DNA from: CAYJNO01 sp964371715
Lineage (GTDB): Bacteria; Bacillota_I; Bacilli_A; Erysipelotrichales; Erysipelotrichaceae
Length of the DNA stretch: 6,904 nucleotides
Assembly: GCA_964371715.1 (NCBI GenBank)
Contig: CAYJNO010000056.1
Coordinates: 1 to 6,904 of the forward strand
Direction: 5' to 3'
The first letter of the stretch is position 1. Every line of letters starts with the position of its first letter. A program made the position numbers and the translations under genes. Below are positions 1 through 6,050 of this stretch, piece after piece. Under the pieces are notes generated by a model that was not told the DNA's origin, did no database searches, and was given only the letters and a program-made list of their open reading frames with translations.

Positions 1-174
1 ATAGCTTACATTAGATTCATTTACATTTGCATGTGCTAACGCAATTTCTTTTGCTCTGTTTTCATTAATTGTTGATTCATTTTTACTTGCACCAAGATTG
101 TAAGCTACTATACCTACTAATATTAATACTACACCACCTATAATAATTACTTTAAATTTATTAAATATTTTCAT
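1..174 (-). CDS. PepSY-domain membrane-anchored protein, N-terminal part (runs off the left edge)
   Basis: Reading the minus strand from the ATG at 174-172 gives 58 residues with no stop before the window edge. Residues 1-8 are basic (MKIFNKFK). Residues 9-27 form one hydrophobic segment, so the protein is probably anchored in the membrane with the rest outside. Residues 39-58 (NRAKEIALAHANVNESNVSY) match the start of a PepSY domain, whose first helix typically reads like AKEIALxHAxVxESDV. PepSY domains are known from peptidase propeptides and from many small secreted proteins; they are thought to inhibit peptidases or bind peptides near the cell surface. AAAGG lies upstream of the start. The gene is 51 bases downstream of the histidine kinase stop on the same strand with no evident terminator between, so it is probably the third gene of the operon. 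Two-component genes next to PepSY proteins are common in Firmicutes. The number of PepSY repeats cannot be seen. Confidence 0.8.
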   Translation of the reverse strand, partial: MKIFNKFKVIIIGGVVLILVGIVAYNLGASKNESTINENRAKEIALAHANVNESNVSY

Positions 175-225
175 AATCTACCTACCTTTATTCTTTAATT
201 TTAAAGTTTAAAGATTAAAATAACA

Positions 226-1587
226 TTAAAGTTTATTGTTTTTATACAAAGTTATAATAAATAAACTTCCTTTATTTAATTCACTTTCTAATTCAATTTT
301 ACCATGATGTATTTTAACTATTTGTTTTACCATTGCAAGACCAAGACCTAGATTCCCTTTTATACCATTATTTCTAACGGTATCTACTTGATAAAATCTA
401 TTCCATATTTTATCTTGATGTTCTTTATCTATTCCAATGCCATTATCTTTAATACTTAATGTTATTATACCATCTTTTTCACTTAATTTTAGGTAAACTT
501 CCACATTTGTTGATTTATACTTATATGAATTGTTTAGTAAATTTGTAACCATTCTAATGATTAATGTTTCATTAAACATTCCATTTATATTATCTTCGAT
601 GTCATATGTAAATTTAATATCTTCACTTATTAACATTTTTTGTTCTTCTGCTATCCCTAAGATCAATTCACTTAAGTTAATTTCTTTGAGTTCTATTTTT
701 TGTGACTCTATATCTAAACGCACTAAATCTAATAGTTCTTTAATTATCTTTGACATTTTTAAACCTTGTCTTTGAATCGCTTCTAAAGCTTCTTCTTTTT
801 CTTCTTTATCTACATCTTGACCTAAAGCATATTCACATTGTGCTAGTATTACTGCAGTTGGAGTTCTCAGTTCATGAGATACATCAGCTGTGAATTGTTT
901 CTCTTTTTCAAATGAATTTTCTAATTTAGCAAACATTTTATTATATTTATTTATAAGTTCTTGTATTTCGCTACTTTCATCTTTTATATCAATTCTTAAT
1001 GATAAATCTTCACTCTCACTTATTTTATCAGTGATTTTTATTATTTCATTGATTGGTTTTAAAGTTTTTTTAGCAATAATATAGCAACCTAATGCACCTA
1101 AGATAATCAATAATGGCATGGATATAAATGCTATTTTGAATATGGTATTTGTTGTTTCTGATGCATTATCAAGTGATACTATTCCTCTCACCCAAATTTT
1201 TCCATTATAATCTTCTACTGAAGATAACATATCAAATATATAATACGAACTTTCATCTATAGTAATAGTAGTAGTTTGAAGATTATTTAATTCAATCATA
1301 TTTACATCATCTACATAAAAATCACCTTTAAGATAACTTCCATCTTCTGTATACAAAATTGTATATACTCCATTATCATAAAATTTAATATCATCTTCAT
1401 CCAATTTACCATCGTCATATTCTAATTCATTAGCATTTGATTCAACAATTCTTATCAATTTATCCTTTGCATTCGCTTCAATAATATTATCACTTAGAGA
1501 TAAAATCAGCGCGATTAATATCGTAGCCATAACAACTAATAAGGTAGATGTCCATATTGTTAATTTTAATTTAGTAGATACCCTCAT
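226..1587 (-). CDS. Sensor histidine kinase (HAMP, HisKA, HATPase_c)
   Basis: A 453-residue membrane kinase that should autophosphorylate and pass phosphate to the adjacent OmpR-type regulator. Transmembrane segments are at about residues 10-31 and 152-173. They flank an extracellular sensor region of about 120 residues, rich in Asp and Glu, that I do not recognise. A HAMP linker covers about 172-225, with the TLKPI motif. The dimerisation and phosphoacceptor helix carries SHELRTP with His238. The ATPase domain shows the N box around 345-358 (N349, N353), the G1 box DNGIGID at 381-387 and the G2 box GLGLAM near 414-419. All catalytic motifs are intact and the length is normal for the class. 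The start overlaps the regulator stop as ATGA, with AAGGAAGG inside the end of the regulator gene, which implies translational coupling. Two short plus-strand frames inside the gene are shadows. The signal sensed is unknown; the PepSY neighbour suggests envelope stress or peptides. Confidence 0.95.
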   Translation of the reverse strand: MRVSTKLKLTIWTSTLLVVMATILIALILSLSDNIIEANAKDKLIRIVESNANELEYDDGKLDEDDIKFYDNGVYTILYTEDGSYLKGDFYVDDVNMIELNNLQTTTITIDESSYYIFDMLSSVEDYNGKIWVRGIVSLDNASETTNTIFKIAFISMPLLIILGALGCYIIAKKTLKPINEIIKITDKISESEDLSLRIDIKDESSEIQELINKYNKMFAKLENSFEKEKQFTADVSHELRTPTAVILAQCEYALGQDVDKEEKEEALEAIQRQGLKMSKIIKELLDLVRLDIESQKIELKEINLSELILGIAEEQKMLISEDIKFTYDIEDNINGMFNETLIIRMVTNLLNNSYKYKSTNVEVYLKLSEKDGIITLSIKDNGIGIDKEHQDKIWNRFYQVDTVRNNGIKGNLGLGLAMVKQIVKIHHGKIELESELNKGSLFIITLYKNNKL

Positions 1588-2258
1588 ATACCTTCCTTCA
1601 TAACATAACCACTACCTCTTATTGTATGTATTAACTTGACATCAAATCCATCATCTATTTTTTTTCTTAAATATCTGATATATACATCAACAACATTTGT
1701 ACCACCTTCGAAGTCATAATTCCAAATATGATTTTCAATTTTATCTCTTGTTAGCACTATACCTGCATTCATCATCATATATTTTAAAATTTTAAATTCT
1801 TTAGCTGATAAGCTTATTATTCTATTATCTCTTTTTACAACATGGCTGCTTATATCTAATGTTAAATCTGAAAGTGTTAAAACATTTGTTGTTACTCCAC
1901 TTTTCAATCTAGTCATAACTCTTATACGTGCCATTAACTCAGCAAAAGAAAATGGTTTAATTAGATAATCATTTGCTCCTAAATCTAAGCCTTTAACTCG
2001 ACTTTCAACATCATCTTTTGCAGTCAAAAAAATAACTGGTGTATCAATATTTTCTGCCCTTATTTTTTCCATTAATGAAAACCCATCAATCTTTGGAATC
2101 ATTACATCTAATAAAATTACATCGTATTCTGTATTAATAATGTAATTATAACTTTCTTCACCATCGAAGCAACTATCTACACTAAAACCTTCACGAGTTA
2201 GTTTTTTTGTAATTATGTTATTCATATCTATCTCATCTTCTATTACTAAAATTCGCAT
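1584..2258 (-). CDS. OmpR/PhoB-family response regulator
   Basis: A 224-residue DNA-binding regulator, first gene of the two-component operon. The receiver domain (about 1-115) has the acidic pocket E7-D8, the phosphoacceptor Asp51 in the motif ILLDVMIP, Thr79 and Lys101 (IKPF). The C-terminal winged-helix domain (about 125-221) shows the OmpR-class signature, including LSAKEFKILKYMM, the recognition-helix region DVYIRYLRKKID and the closing IRGSGYVMKEG. It should be phosphorylated by the overlapping kinase and control transcription. The ATG has AAAGGAG five bases upstream (2270-2264). The gene ends in TGA directly after the usual C-terminal end of this family, which shows that TGA is read as stop in this genome. 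It is divergent from the HxlR-type gene across a 102-base gap. The subfamily (PhoP-, CssR- or YycF-like) cannot be decided from sequence alone. Confidence 0.95.
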   Translation of the reverse strand: MRILVIEDEIDMNNIITKKLTREGFSVDSCFDGEESYNYIINTEYDVILLDVMIPKIDGFSLMEKIRAENIDTPVIFLTAKDDVESRVKGLDLGANDYLIKPFSFAELMARIRVMTRLKSGVTTNVLTLSDLTLDISSHVVKRDNRIISLSAKEFKILKYMMMNAGIVLTRDKIENHIWNYDFEGGTNVVDVYIRYLRKKIDDGFDVKLIHTIRGSGYVMKEGI

Positions 2259-2304
2259 GTTATCTCCTTTCTTTTATGTTATTTTATCATTTCAAAATTA
2301 AAAT

Positions 2305-2340
2305 TTGATTAAATTATATAATATATTGTGTTAATATCAA
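2305..2340. repeat. Imperfect inverted repeat in the divergent promoter gap (candidate operator)
   Basis: The arms are TTGATTAA (2305-2312) and TTAATATCAA (2331-2340). They are complementary except for a two-base insertion in the right arm. The dyad covers the minus-strand -35 and -10 boxes and lies about 20 bases upstream of the HxlR start codon. HxlR-family proteins bind inverted repeats near their own promoters, and OmpR-type regulators usually bind direct repeats, so HxlR autoregulation is the more natural guess. In such AT-rich DNA the match could be chance. Confidence 0.3.
2313..2340 (-). promoter_or_regulatory. Probable sigma-A-type promoter of the two-component operon
   Basis: On the minus strand TTGATA (2340-2335) is followed after 16 bases by a perfect TATAAT (2318-2313). 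This puts the transcript start near 2306 and leaves a leader of roughly 48 bases before the response-regulator ATG. It is the best promoter match in the divergent gap. The -35 box lies inside an imperfect dyad shared with the divergent HxlR gene, so both directions could be controlled from the same spot. Confidence 0.6.
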
Positions 2341-2345
2341 AATAT

Positions 2346-2352
2346 AAGGAGG
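2346..2352 (+). promoter_or_regulatory. Shine-Dalgarno site that sets the HxlR start
   Basis: AAGGAGG is complementary to the 16S rRNA tail and sits eight bases before the ATG at 2361. It lies inside the longer open frame that begins with GTG at 2328, so the GTG is not the start. Confidence 0.85.
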
Positions 2353-2360
2353 TTAATATA

Positions 2361-2702
2361 ATGAAAATTAAAAATGAATATACATGTGCTTTATTATTAT
2401 CTATGGATTTACTTGGTGGAAAATGGAAGATGAGAATATTATGGCATATTTTAAATGGTGATAATCGTTTCTCATTATTACAAAAAGGTATTCCTGATAT
2501 TACCCATAAAATGTTAATTACACAATTAAAAGAGTTAGAAAATAGTCAAATTATTGATAGGGAAGTTATCAGTGAAAAACCCTTAAATGTTGTTTATTCT
2601 CTATCATCTAACTACAATGCCCTTTTACCTTTAGTTCAAGGATTTTGTGACTTTTCAAAAGAATATGCCTCTAAAAACAATATTAATCTTAAAGATGTAT
2701 AG
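2361..2702 (+). CDS. HxlR-family winged-helix transcriptional regulator
   Basis: A 113-residue regulator of the HxlR/YodB/CatR/HypR family. The open frame extends back to a GTG at 2328, but the AAGGAGG at 2346-2352 points to the ATG at 2361, and the resulting protein begins as family members do. Cys9 sits at the position of the redox-active N-terminal cysteine of the family. It is followed by the signature LLGGKWK (about 17-23), then ILWHILNGDNRFSLLQ and a helix-turn-helix around 35-62 with ITHKMLITQLKELE. The wing covers about 64-81 (REV..VVYSLS). Members of this family act as dimeric repressors; several lose DNA binding when the N-terminal Cys reacts with quinones, aldehydes or disulfide stress. 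The next gene on the same strand encodes a VOC metalloenzyme, a typical target. A second cysteine is at 96. No clear plus-strand promoter was found; an extended -10-like TGTGTTAAT at 2327-2335 is weak. The exact inducer is unknown. Confidence 0.9.
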   Translation: MKIKNEYTCALLLSMDLLGGKWKMRILWHILNGDNRFSLLQKGIPDITHKMLITQLKELENSQIIDREVISEKPLNVVYSLSSNYNALLPLVQGFCDFSKEYASKNNINLKDV

Positions 2703-2716
2703 GTACAAAAAAGTAC
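2703..2716. repeat. Short inverted repeat GTAC-N6-GTAC upstream of the VOC promoter
   Basis: Two GTAC palindromes flank six A residues, directly after the HxlR stop codon and five bases before the -35 box of the VOC promoter. The position suits an operator for the HxlR-type protein, but the arms are only four bases and no equivalent was seen in front of the HxlR gene. Chance is a fair alternative. Confidence 0.2.
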
Positions 2717-2720
2717 GTAA

Positions 2721-2749
2721 TTGTTTTCTTTATGCTTTAGAAATATAAT
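2721..2749 (+). promoter_or_regulatory. Probable promoter of the VOC gene
   Basis: TTGTTT (2721-2726), a 17-base spacer and a perfect TATAAT (2744-2749) lie in the 76-base gap after the HxlR gene. Transcription would begin near 2756, leaving a short leader with a strong ribosome binding site. The VOC gene can therefore be transcribed separately from its presumed regulator. Confidence 0.6.
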
Positions 2750-2764
2750 CAATTCATAAAGTAT

Positions 2765-2771
2765 AAGGAGG
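2765..2771 (+). promoter_or_regulatory. Shine-Dalgarno site that sets the VOC start
   Basis: AAGGAGG ends one base before a first ATG at 2773 but seven bases before a second in-frame ATG at 2779. Only the second has workable spacing, so 2779 is taken as the start. Confidence 0.8.
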
Positions 2772-2778
2772 TATGAAA

Positions 2779-3273
2779 ATGAGTTATCCTAGAGCATTTT
2801 CTCATATTGGTTTGTCTGTACCAAATCTAGAACAGGCATTAAAGTTTTATAGCGAAGTAATGGGATGGTATGTAGTAATGGAACCATCTGTCATCAAAGA
2901 AGAAAATACATCTGCAATAGGTATTATGTGTGAGGAAGTATTTGGTAAAGGTCATGGTGATTTCAAAATCGCACATATGGTTACTTCTAATGCAATTGGT
3001 ATTGAATTATTTGAATTTAATGATAATGATCAAAATAAACAAGAATTTAAATTTAAAAATACTGGTCTATTTCACTTTTGTGTTCAAGACCCTGATATAG
3101 AAGGATTAATTGAAAAAATTGTACAAAATGGTGGTAAACAACGTATGCCAATTAAAGAATACTATCCAAATGAAAAACCATATAAAATGTGTTATGTTGA
3201 AGACCCTTTTGGTATTGTATTTGAAGTATATACACATAGTTATGAAGTTACTTATTCTAAAGGTGCATATTAA
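2779..3273 (+). CDS. VOC-superfamily (glyoxalase I-like) metalloprotein
   Basis: A 164-residue two-module vicinal-oxygen-chelate protein. The opening FSHIGLSVPNLEQALKFY (residues 7-24) is the classic first beta-alpha unit of the glyoxalase/bleomycin-resistance/dioxygenase fold. Four residues occupy the positions of the glyoxalase metal ligands: His9, Glu76 (GIELFEF), His99 (LFHFCVQ) and Glu149 (GIVFEVYTH), so an active metal site is likely. The DPFGIVFEVY ending is typical of the family. Known members isomerise glutathione or bacillithiol hemithioacetals, cleave catechols or modify fosfomycin; the substrate here cannot be told. An HxlR-type gene directly upstream recalls CatR/YodB-type control of electrophile-detoxifying VOC enzymes, so removal of a reactive aldehyde or quinone is inferred. 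The start at 2779 is chosen over 2773 by ribosome-site spacing. It has its own promoter and is followed by a strong terminator. Confidence 0.88.
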   Translation: MSYPRAFSHIGLSVPNLEQALKFYSEVMGWYVVMEPSVIKEENTSAIGIMCEEVFGKGHGDFKIAHMVTSNAIGIELFEFNDNDQNKQEFKFKNTGLFHFCVQDPDIEGLIEKIVQNGGKQRMPIKEYYPNEKPYKMCYVEDPFGIVFEVYTHSYEVTYSKGAY

Positions 3274-3287
3274 TTATTAATATATTT

Positions 3288-3331
3288 AAAAGACTAATTT
3301 TTAGCTATTATAAAATTTAGTCTTTTTTTTT
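3288..3331 (+). terminator. Rho-independent terminator after the VOC gene
   Basis: A perfect ten-base stem AAAAGACTAA (3288-3297) pairs with TTAGTCTTTT (3317-3326). After one mismatch it continues with four more A-T pairs, and it is followed by an unbroken T-tract to 3331. It starts 15 bases after the VOC stop and separates this unit from the phosphoesterase gene. Confidence 0.85.
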
Positions 3332-3363
3332 CTTGCTCATCTAATGTTTAATTTATTGAGATA

Positions 3364-3372
3364 TGTTATATT
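3364..3372 (+). promoter_or_regulatory. Possible extended -10 promoter element for the phosphoesterase-DsrE unit
   Basis: TGT followed by TATATT matches an extended -10 element, between the preceding terminator and the start at 3391. No good -35 box is visible and the leader would be only about a dozen bases, so this is tentative. Some promoter must lie here, because the upstream transcript is terminated. Confidence 0.35.
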
Positions 3373-3390
3373 GTTTCTATAGGTGATGAT

Positions 3391-4596
3391 ATGAAAAAAA
3401 TTATTATTGTTTTATGTATCTTTACATTGAGTGCTTGTAGTAAAAATGTAAAGACTGTTGAATATTTAAGTTGGCCAAATAATAAATCAACAATCTACAT
3501 ATCTACTGATTTGCATTATCAAGTAAATGATAGTGTTGGTAAACATCTTTACCTTGATGAAATAATAGATACCTTATTATATGAAACTTCAGGTAAAGTT
3601 TTACTTTTAGCAGGAGATCTAACAAATAGTGGTAACTTTAAAGAGCATCAAGCTTTGATTGATAAGTTAAATATTGCAAAAGATAGTGGAACTAACATCT
3701 ATGTAACTATGGGTAATCATGATGTAGGTAAAGTCTCTAATGATGATTTAATGAATCTCTATCATGACTTTGGTTATAGTGAAGCGATCAGTGTTGATGA
3801 TGATTCTATGTCATATCTTGCACCACTTAATGATGATATTTTAATTTTATCAATTGATACCACAAAAAAATCTTCAGACTCTGATTTATATGCTAGCTAT
3901 CTAAGTAATGATACTTTAGCTTATATTGAAGAATCAATTATCTATGCCCTAAACAATAATAAAATGATAATACCCTTTGGTCATTATAATTTATTAAATC
4001 ATGCAGTTGGTGACTTACATCGTCATTATAGTATTGAAAATAATAAAAAATTACTAGAACTATTTACCAGATATGGGATTCCAATTTATCTAAGTGGGCA
4101 TCGACATAATTCATTTATTGAGTCAGTTGATGATTTTACCTTTAATGAAATAGTCACAGATATTCCTACTAGTTATTTAAATCGTTATACAAGATTAGAG
4201 TTTAATTTAAATTACACTATAGATTATAGCTTAGAATATTTAGATATTAATAATTATGCTAATATAAATAATCTTGAAGATTCTAATTTGTTAAACTATG
4301 ATGAATATTCACTAAATGAATATAATAAGACTATAGAACATAATGCTGAATTAAATACTAATGATTTCGATATTAGTGAAATTGATAAAGACCTAATGAA
4401 AGAATACTTTATAAAAATAAATTGGCATTTTAAACATCGAACTATTAATGAAAATATGGATATATTACTACATGATCCTGCACTTGATATGTGGAGCATA
4501 TATAAAGATGATAATATTTATGGTAGATGGATGCCATGGATTTTACAAAACCAAAATAATGATCAAGCAAATAAAATACTTGGACCTTATAGATAA
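3391..4596 (+). CDS. Lipoprotein metallophosphoesterase (calcineurin-like)
   Basis: A 401-residue secreted phosphoesterase. The N-terminus MKKIIIVLCIFTLSAC is a lipoprotein signal peptide with lipobox LSAC, so Cys16 should be lipidated and the enzyme held on the outer face of the membrane. The metal-binding motifs of the calcineurin-like fold appear in order: D40-x-H42 (STDLHY), GD with Asp76, GNHD with Asn109-His110, GH with His198 (PFGHYN) and GHRH with His237/His239. All dinuclear metal ligands are therefore present. The catalytic domain ends near residue 250. Residues about 250-401 form an Asn- and Tyr-rich C-terminal region that I do not recognise. Family members hydrolyse phosphomonoesters or diesters; the substrate is unknown. 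AGGTGA lies just upstream of the ATG. The DsrE-like gene begins 17 bases after the stop, so the two are probably co-transcribed. Short frames overlapping its 3' half on either strand are shadows. Confidence 0.9.
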   Translation: MKKIIIVLCIFTLSACSKNVKTVEYLSWPNNKSTIYISTDLHYQVNDSVGKHLYLDEIIDTLLYETSGKVLLLAGDLTNSGNFKEHQALIDKLNIAKDSGTNIYVTMGNHDVGKVSNDDLMNLYHDFGYSEAISVDDDSMSYLAPLNDDILILSIDTTKKSSDSDLYASYLSNDTLAYIEESIIYALNNNKMIIPFGHYNLLNHAVGDLHRHYSIENNKKLLELFTRYGIPIYLSGHRHNSFIESVDDFTFNEIVTDIPTSYLNRYTRLEFNLNYTIDYSLEYLDINNYANINNLEDSNLLNYDEYSLNEYNKTIEHNAELNTNDFDISEIDKDLMKEYFIKINWHFKHRTINENMDILLHDPALDMWSIYKDDNIYGRWMPWILQNQNNDQANKILGPYR

Positions 4597-4613
4597 AGAA
4601 AGAGAGAGCGATA

Positions 4614-4952
4614 ATGTTAGAAAAATTAAATGTATTGTGGTTGAATGATAATGTAGATGTAGCAGAAAGAATGTTGTTTATGTATGCAATTAATGCTAAA
4701 AAGAATGGATGGGTAAAAGATATTACTATAATTATTTGGGGTCCTACAGCAAAGCTTGTTGCAGAAAATAAAATGATACAAGATAAAATTAAATTATGTA
4801 AAGAAGTTGGTATCGTTGTAAAAGCATGTATAGCTTGTGCTGACTCATATGGTGTTAGTAAAGATTTAATGGAACAAGAGATTGAAGTATATGGTATGGG
4901 TATTCCATTAACTACAATTTTAGAAAATGATGAAAAACTATTAACTATTTAA
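4614..4952 (+). CDS. DsrE-family protein
   Basis: A 112-residue protein of the DsrE/DsrF/TusD-like fold, close to the usual length. Residues 5-10 (LNVLWL), 37-48 (ITIIIWGPTAKL) and the ACIACADSYGVS motif at 71-82 follow the pattern of small DsrE-family proteins, whose typical signature is a KACKACADxYGV stretch. Cys62, Cys72 and Cys75 are present; the pair C72-x2-C75 is at the likely reactive site. Characterised relatives carry persulfides in sulfur relay, for example in tRNA thiolation or sulfur oxidation, but the stand-alone Firmicute type has no clear assigned role. It lacks a signal peptide and should be cytoplasmic. The ribosome site is only GA-rich (AGAGAGAG). The gene lies 17 bases after the phosphoesterase, so it is probably in its operon, and the terminator stem begins inside its last codons. 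Confidence 0.85.
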   Translation: MLEKLNVLWLNDNVDVAERMLFMYAINAKKNGWVKDITIIIWGPTAKLVAENKMIQDKIKLCKEVGIVVKACIACADSYGVSKDLMEQEIEVYGMGIPLTTILENDEKLLTI

Positions 4953-4962
4953 TAGTTTTTTT
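4933..4962 (+). terminator. Rho-independent terminator overlapping the end of the DsrE-like gene
   Basis: A perfect twelve-base stem AAAAACTATTAA (4933-4944) with loop CTAT pairs with TTAATAGTTTTT (4949-4960), and the T-run continues to 4962. The left arm and loop are coding (final residues KLLTI) and the stop codon TAA (4950-4952) lies in the right arm. The stem is AT-rich but long and perfect. Confidence 0.8.
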
Positions 4963-4990
4963 GTTACAATTCATTAAAATAAACTATATT
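4961..4990 (+). promoter_or_regulatory. Possible promoter of the nucleotidyltransferase gene
   Basis: TTGTTA (4961-4966), an 18-base spacer and TATATT (4985-4990) lie between the DsrE terminator and the start at 5017. The -35 box overlaps the end of the terminator T-run. Transcription would begin near 4997, shortly before the AGTAGG ribosome site. Confidence 0.45.
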
Positions 4991-5016
4991 TTTTATATGA
5001 AAGAAAGTAGGTAATT

Positions 5017-5799
5017 ATGATGTTGCAAAGTCATGAACAGTTCACACAAAAAACAATAGCTAAACTTACAAAAGATGATAGAATTGTTGGTATTTTAGCT
5101 GGAGGATCTTTTATTACAAATGAAATGGATGAATATTCAGATATTGACTTTGTAATAGTTGTAACCAATGAAAGTTATGAGGCAATAATGATAGAGCGTT
5201 TTGATATCATTAATAAGCTAGGACACGTATTAGCCGTTTTTACGGGAGAACATGTAGGCGAACCAAGACTATTAATATCTTTATATGAAGAAAATACTCT
5301 TCATGTTGATTTTAAATTCGTAAAATTAGCTGATGTTCATCATCGTATTGAAGACCCTGTTATTTTATGGCAAAAAGAAAATTTAATTGATGAAGAAATG
5401 AAAAAAAGTGAAGCGAATTATCCCATGCCAAACTTACAATGGATTGAAGATCGCTTTTGGGTTTGGGTACATTATGCTGCTCTTAAAATAGGTCGTGGTG
5501 AATTATTTGAAACAATCGAATTTATTTCTTTTTTAAGACAAAATGTAATTGGCTCATTAGTGCTACTTAAATCTGGACATCTTCCAAGAGGTGTAAGAAA
5601 GATCGAATTTGACGCACCAGAATATTTAGAACAATTAAAACAAACTGTTGCAAGTTATGATCGTAAAAGTTGTATTAATGCTTTAGAAATGATTATTAAA
5701 CTATATATTGAGTTAAGAGAATACTTTAAAGATGAAAACTTTATTTACCACTATGCTGCACAAAAAGTAGCCCTTACTTACTTAAATAATATTAAATAA
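5017..5799 (+). CDS. Nucleotidyltransferase-fold protein of unknown substrate
   Basis: A 260-residue protein with an N-terminal Pol beta/MNT-type nucleotidyltransferase fold. The signature GGS (29-31), then a spacer and YSDIDFVIVV, supplies Asp42 and Asp44 as metal ligands. A third acidic residue, Asp98 (LHVDFKFV), is at the expected strand. The C-terminal half (about 135-260) is mostly helical, with WIEDRFWVWVHYAALKI and a Tyr/Leu-rich end, as in antibiotic nucleotidyltransferases, where it binds the substrate. The catalytic triad is complete, so transfer of a nucleotide to a small molecule is plausible. The sequence does not match a named aminoglycoside or lincosamide enzyme that I can recall, and homologues in databases carry inconsistent names. 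Two consecutive ATGs (5017, 5020) are both usable with AGTAGG at 5006-5011. It appears to be a single-gene unit with its own promoter; no terminator was found after it. Confidence 0.8.
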   Translation: MMLQSHEQFTQKTIAKLTKDDRIVGILAGGSFITNEMDEYSDIDFVIVVTNESYEAIMIERFDIINKLGHVLAVFTGEHVGEPRLLISLYEENTLHVDFKFVKLADVHHRIEDPVILWQKENLIDEEMKKSEANYPMPNLQWIEDRFWVWVHYAALKIGRGELFETIEFISFLRQNVIGSLVLLKSGHLPRGVRKIEFDAPEYLEQLKQTVASYDRKSCINALEMIIKLYIELREYFKDENFIYHYAAQKVALTYLNNIK

Positions 5800-6025
5800 A
5801 TTTATGATAGATATATTACATGCTTAAGTTAAAACAATTATATGCTATTAAATATAAATGATACGATAAGTATACCAAATTCGGAGTATGGACATTTCTT
5901 TAGACTTGTAAATATTTTATTATAAAATCATTATGACTAATGTAATTGAGTCTAATTGTACTTTTGATAGTTATTCTGATTAATTAAAGTTAAATATGAT
6001 TAAACTATAAATATCAAGATAAAAA
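5800..6025. other. AT-rich non-coding stretch between the nucleotidyltransferase and the IS remnant
   Basis: No open frame of useful length, no ribosome site and no convincing terminator were seen on either strand. It holds a seven-base inverted pair TTAGACT (5900-5906) and AGTCTAA (5949-5955), and an A/T-only palindrome ATTTTATTATAAAAT inside that pair. Neither is strong enough to name. It may be old intergenic DNA or decayed element sequence. Confidence 0.5.
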
Positions 6026-6049
6026 TGGACAATATAATTATGTACAATA
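6026..6049. repeat. Two direct copies of TG(G/T)ACAATA, possible IS terminal repeat
   Basis: TGGACAATA (6026-6034) and TGTACAATA (6041-6049) are nine-base direct repeats differing at one base, spaced 15 bases apart and ending one base before the istB stop codon. IS21-family elements often have short multiple repeats at their ends that bind the transposase, and element ends commonly begin with TG. No inverted partner was found upstream of istB, so the assignment rests on position and sequence only. Confidence 0.4.
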
Positions 6050-6050
6050 C

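Noticed and set aside
530..1084. Two plus-strand open frames (530-775 and 890-1084) inside the histidine kinase gene
   Set aside because: They lie antisense within strongly coding kinase sequence, encode low-complexity Ser/Ile/Leu-rich peptides and have no ribosome sites or family motifs.
2328..2360. GTG start at 2328 for the HxlR gene
   Set aside because: It has no ribosome site, while AAGGAGG at 2346-2352 is ideally placed for the ATG at 2361; the extra 11 residues are not family-like.
2773..2778. First ATG at 2773 for the VOC gene
   Set aside because: It is only one base from the AAGGAGG site; the ATG at 2779 has normal seven-base spacing.
4296..4648. Open frames at 4296-4499 (minus) and 4448-4648 (plus) overlapping the phosphoesterase
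   Set aside because: Both are out-of-frame shadows of the phosphoesterase gene without ribosome sites; the plus one also runs into the start of the DsrE-like gene in the wrong frame.
5899..5956. Nested inverted repeats TTAGACT/AGTCTAA and an A/T palindrome as a terminator or mobile-element end
   Set aside because: The arms are short and far apart, there is no T-run, and such matches are expected by chance in DNA this AT-rich.
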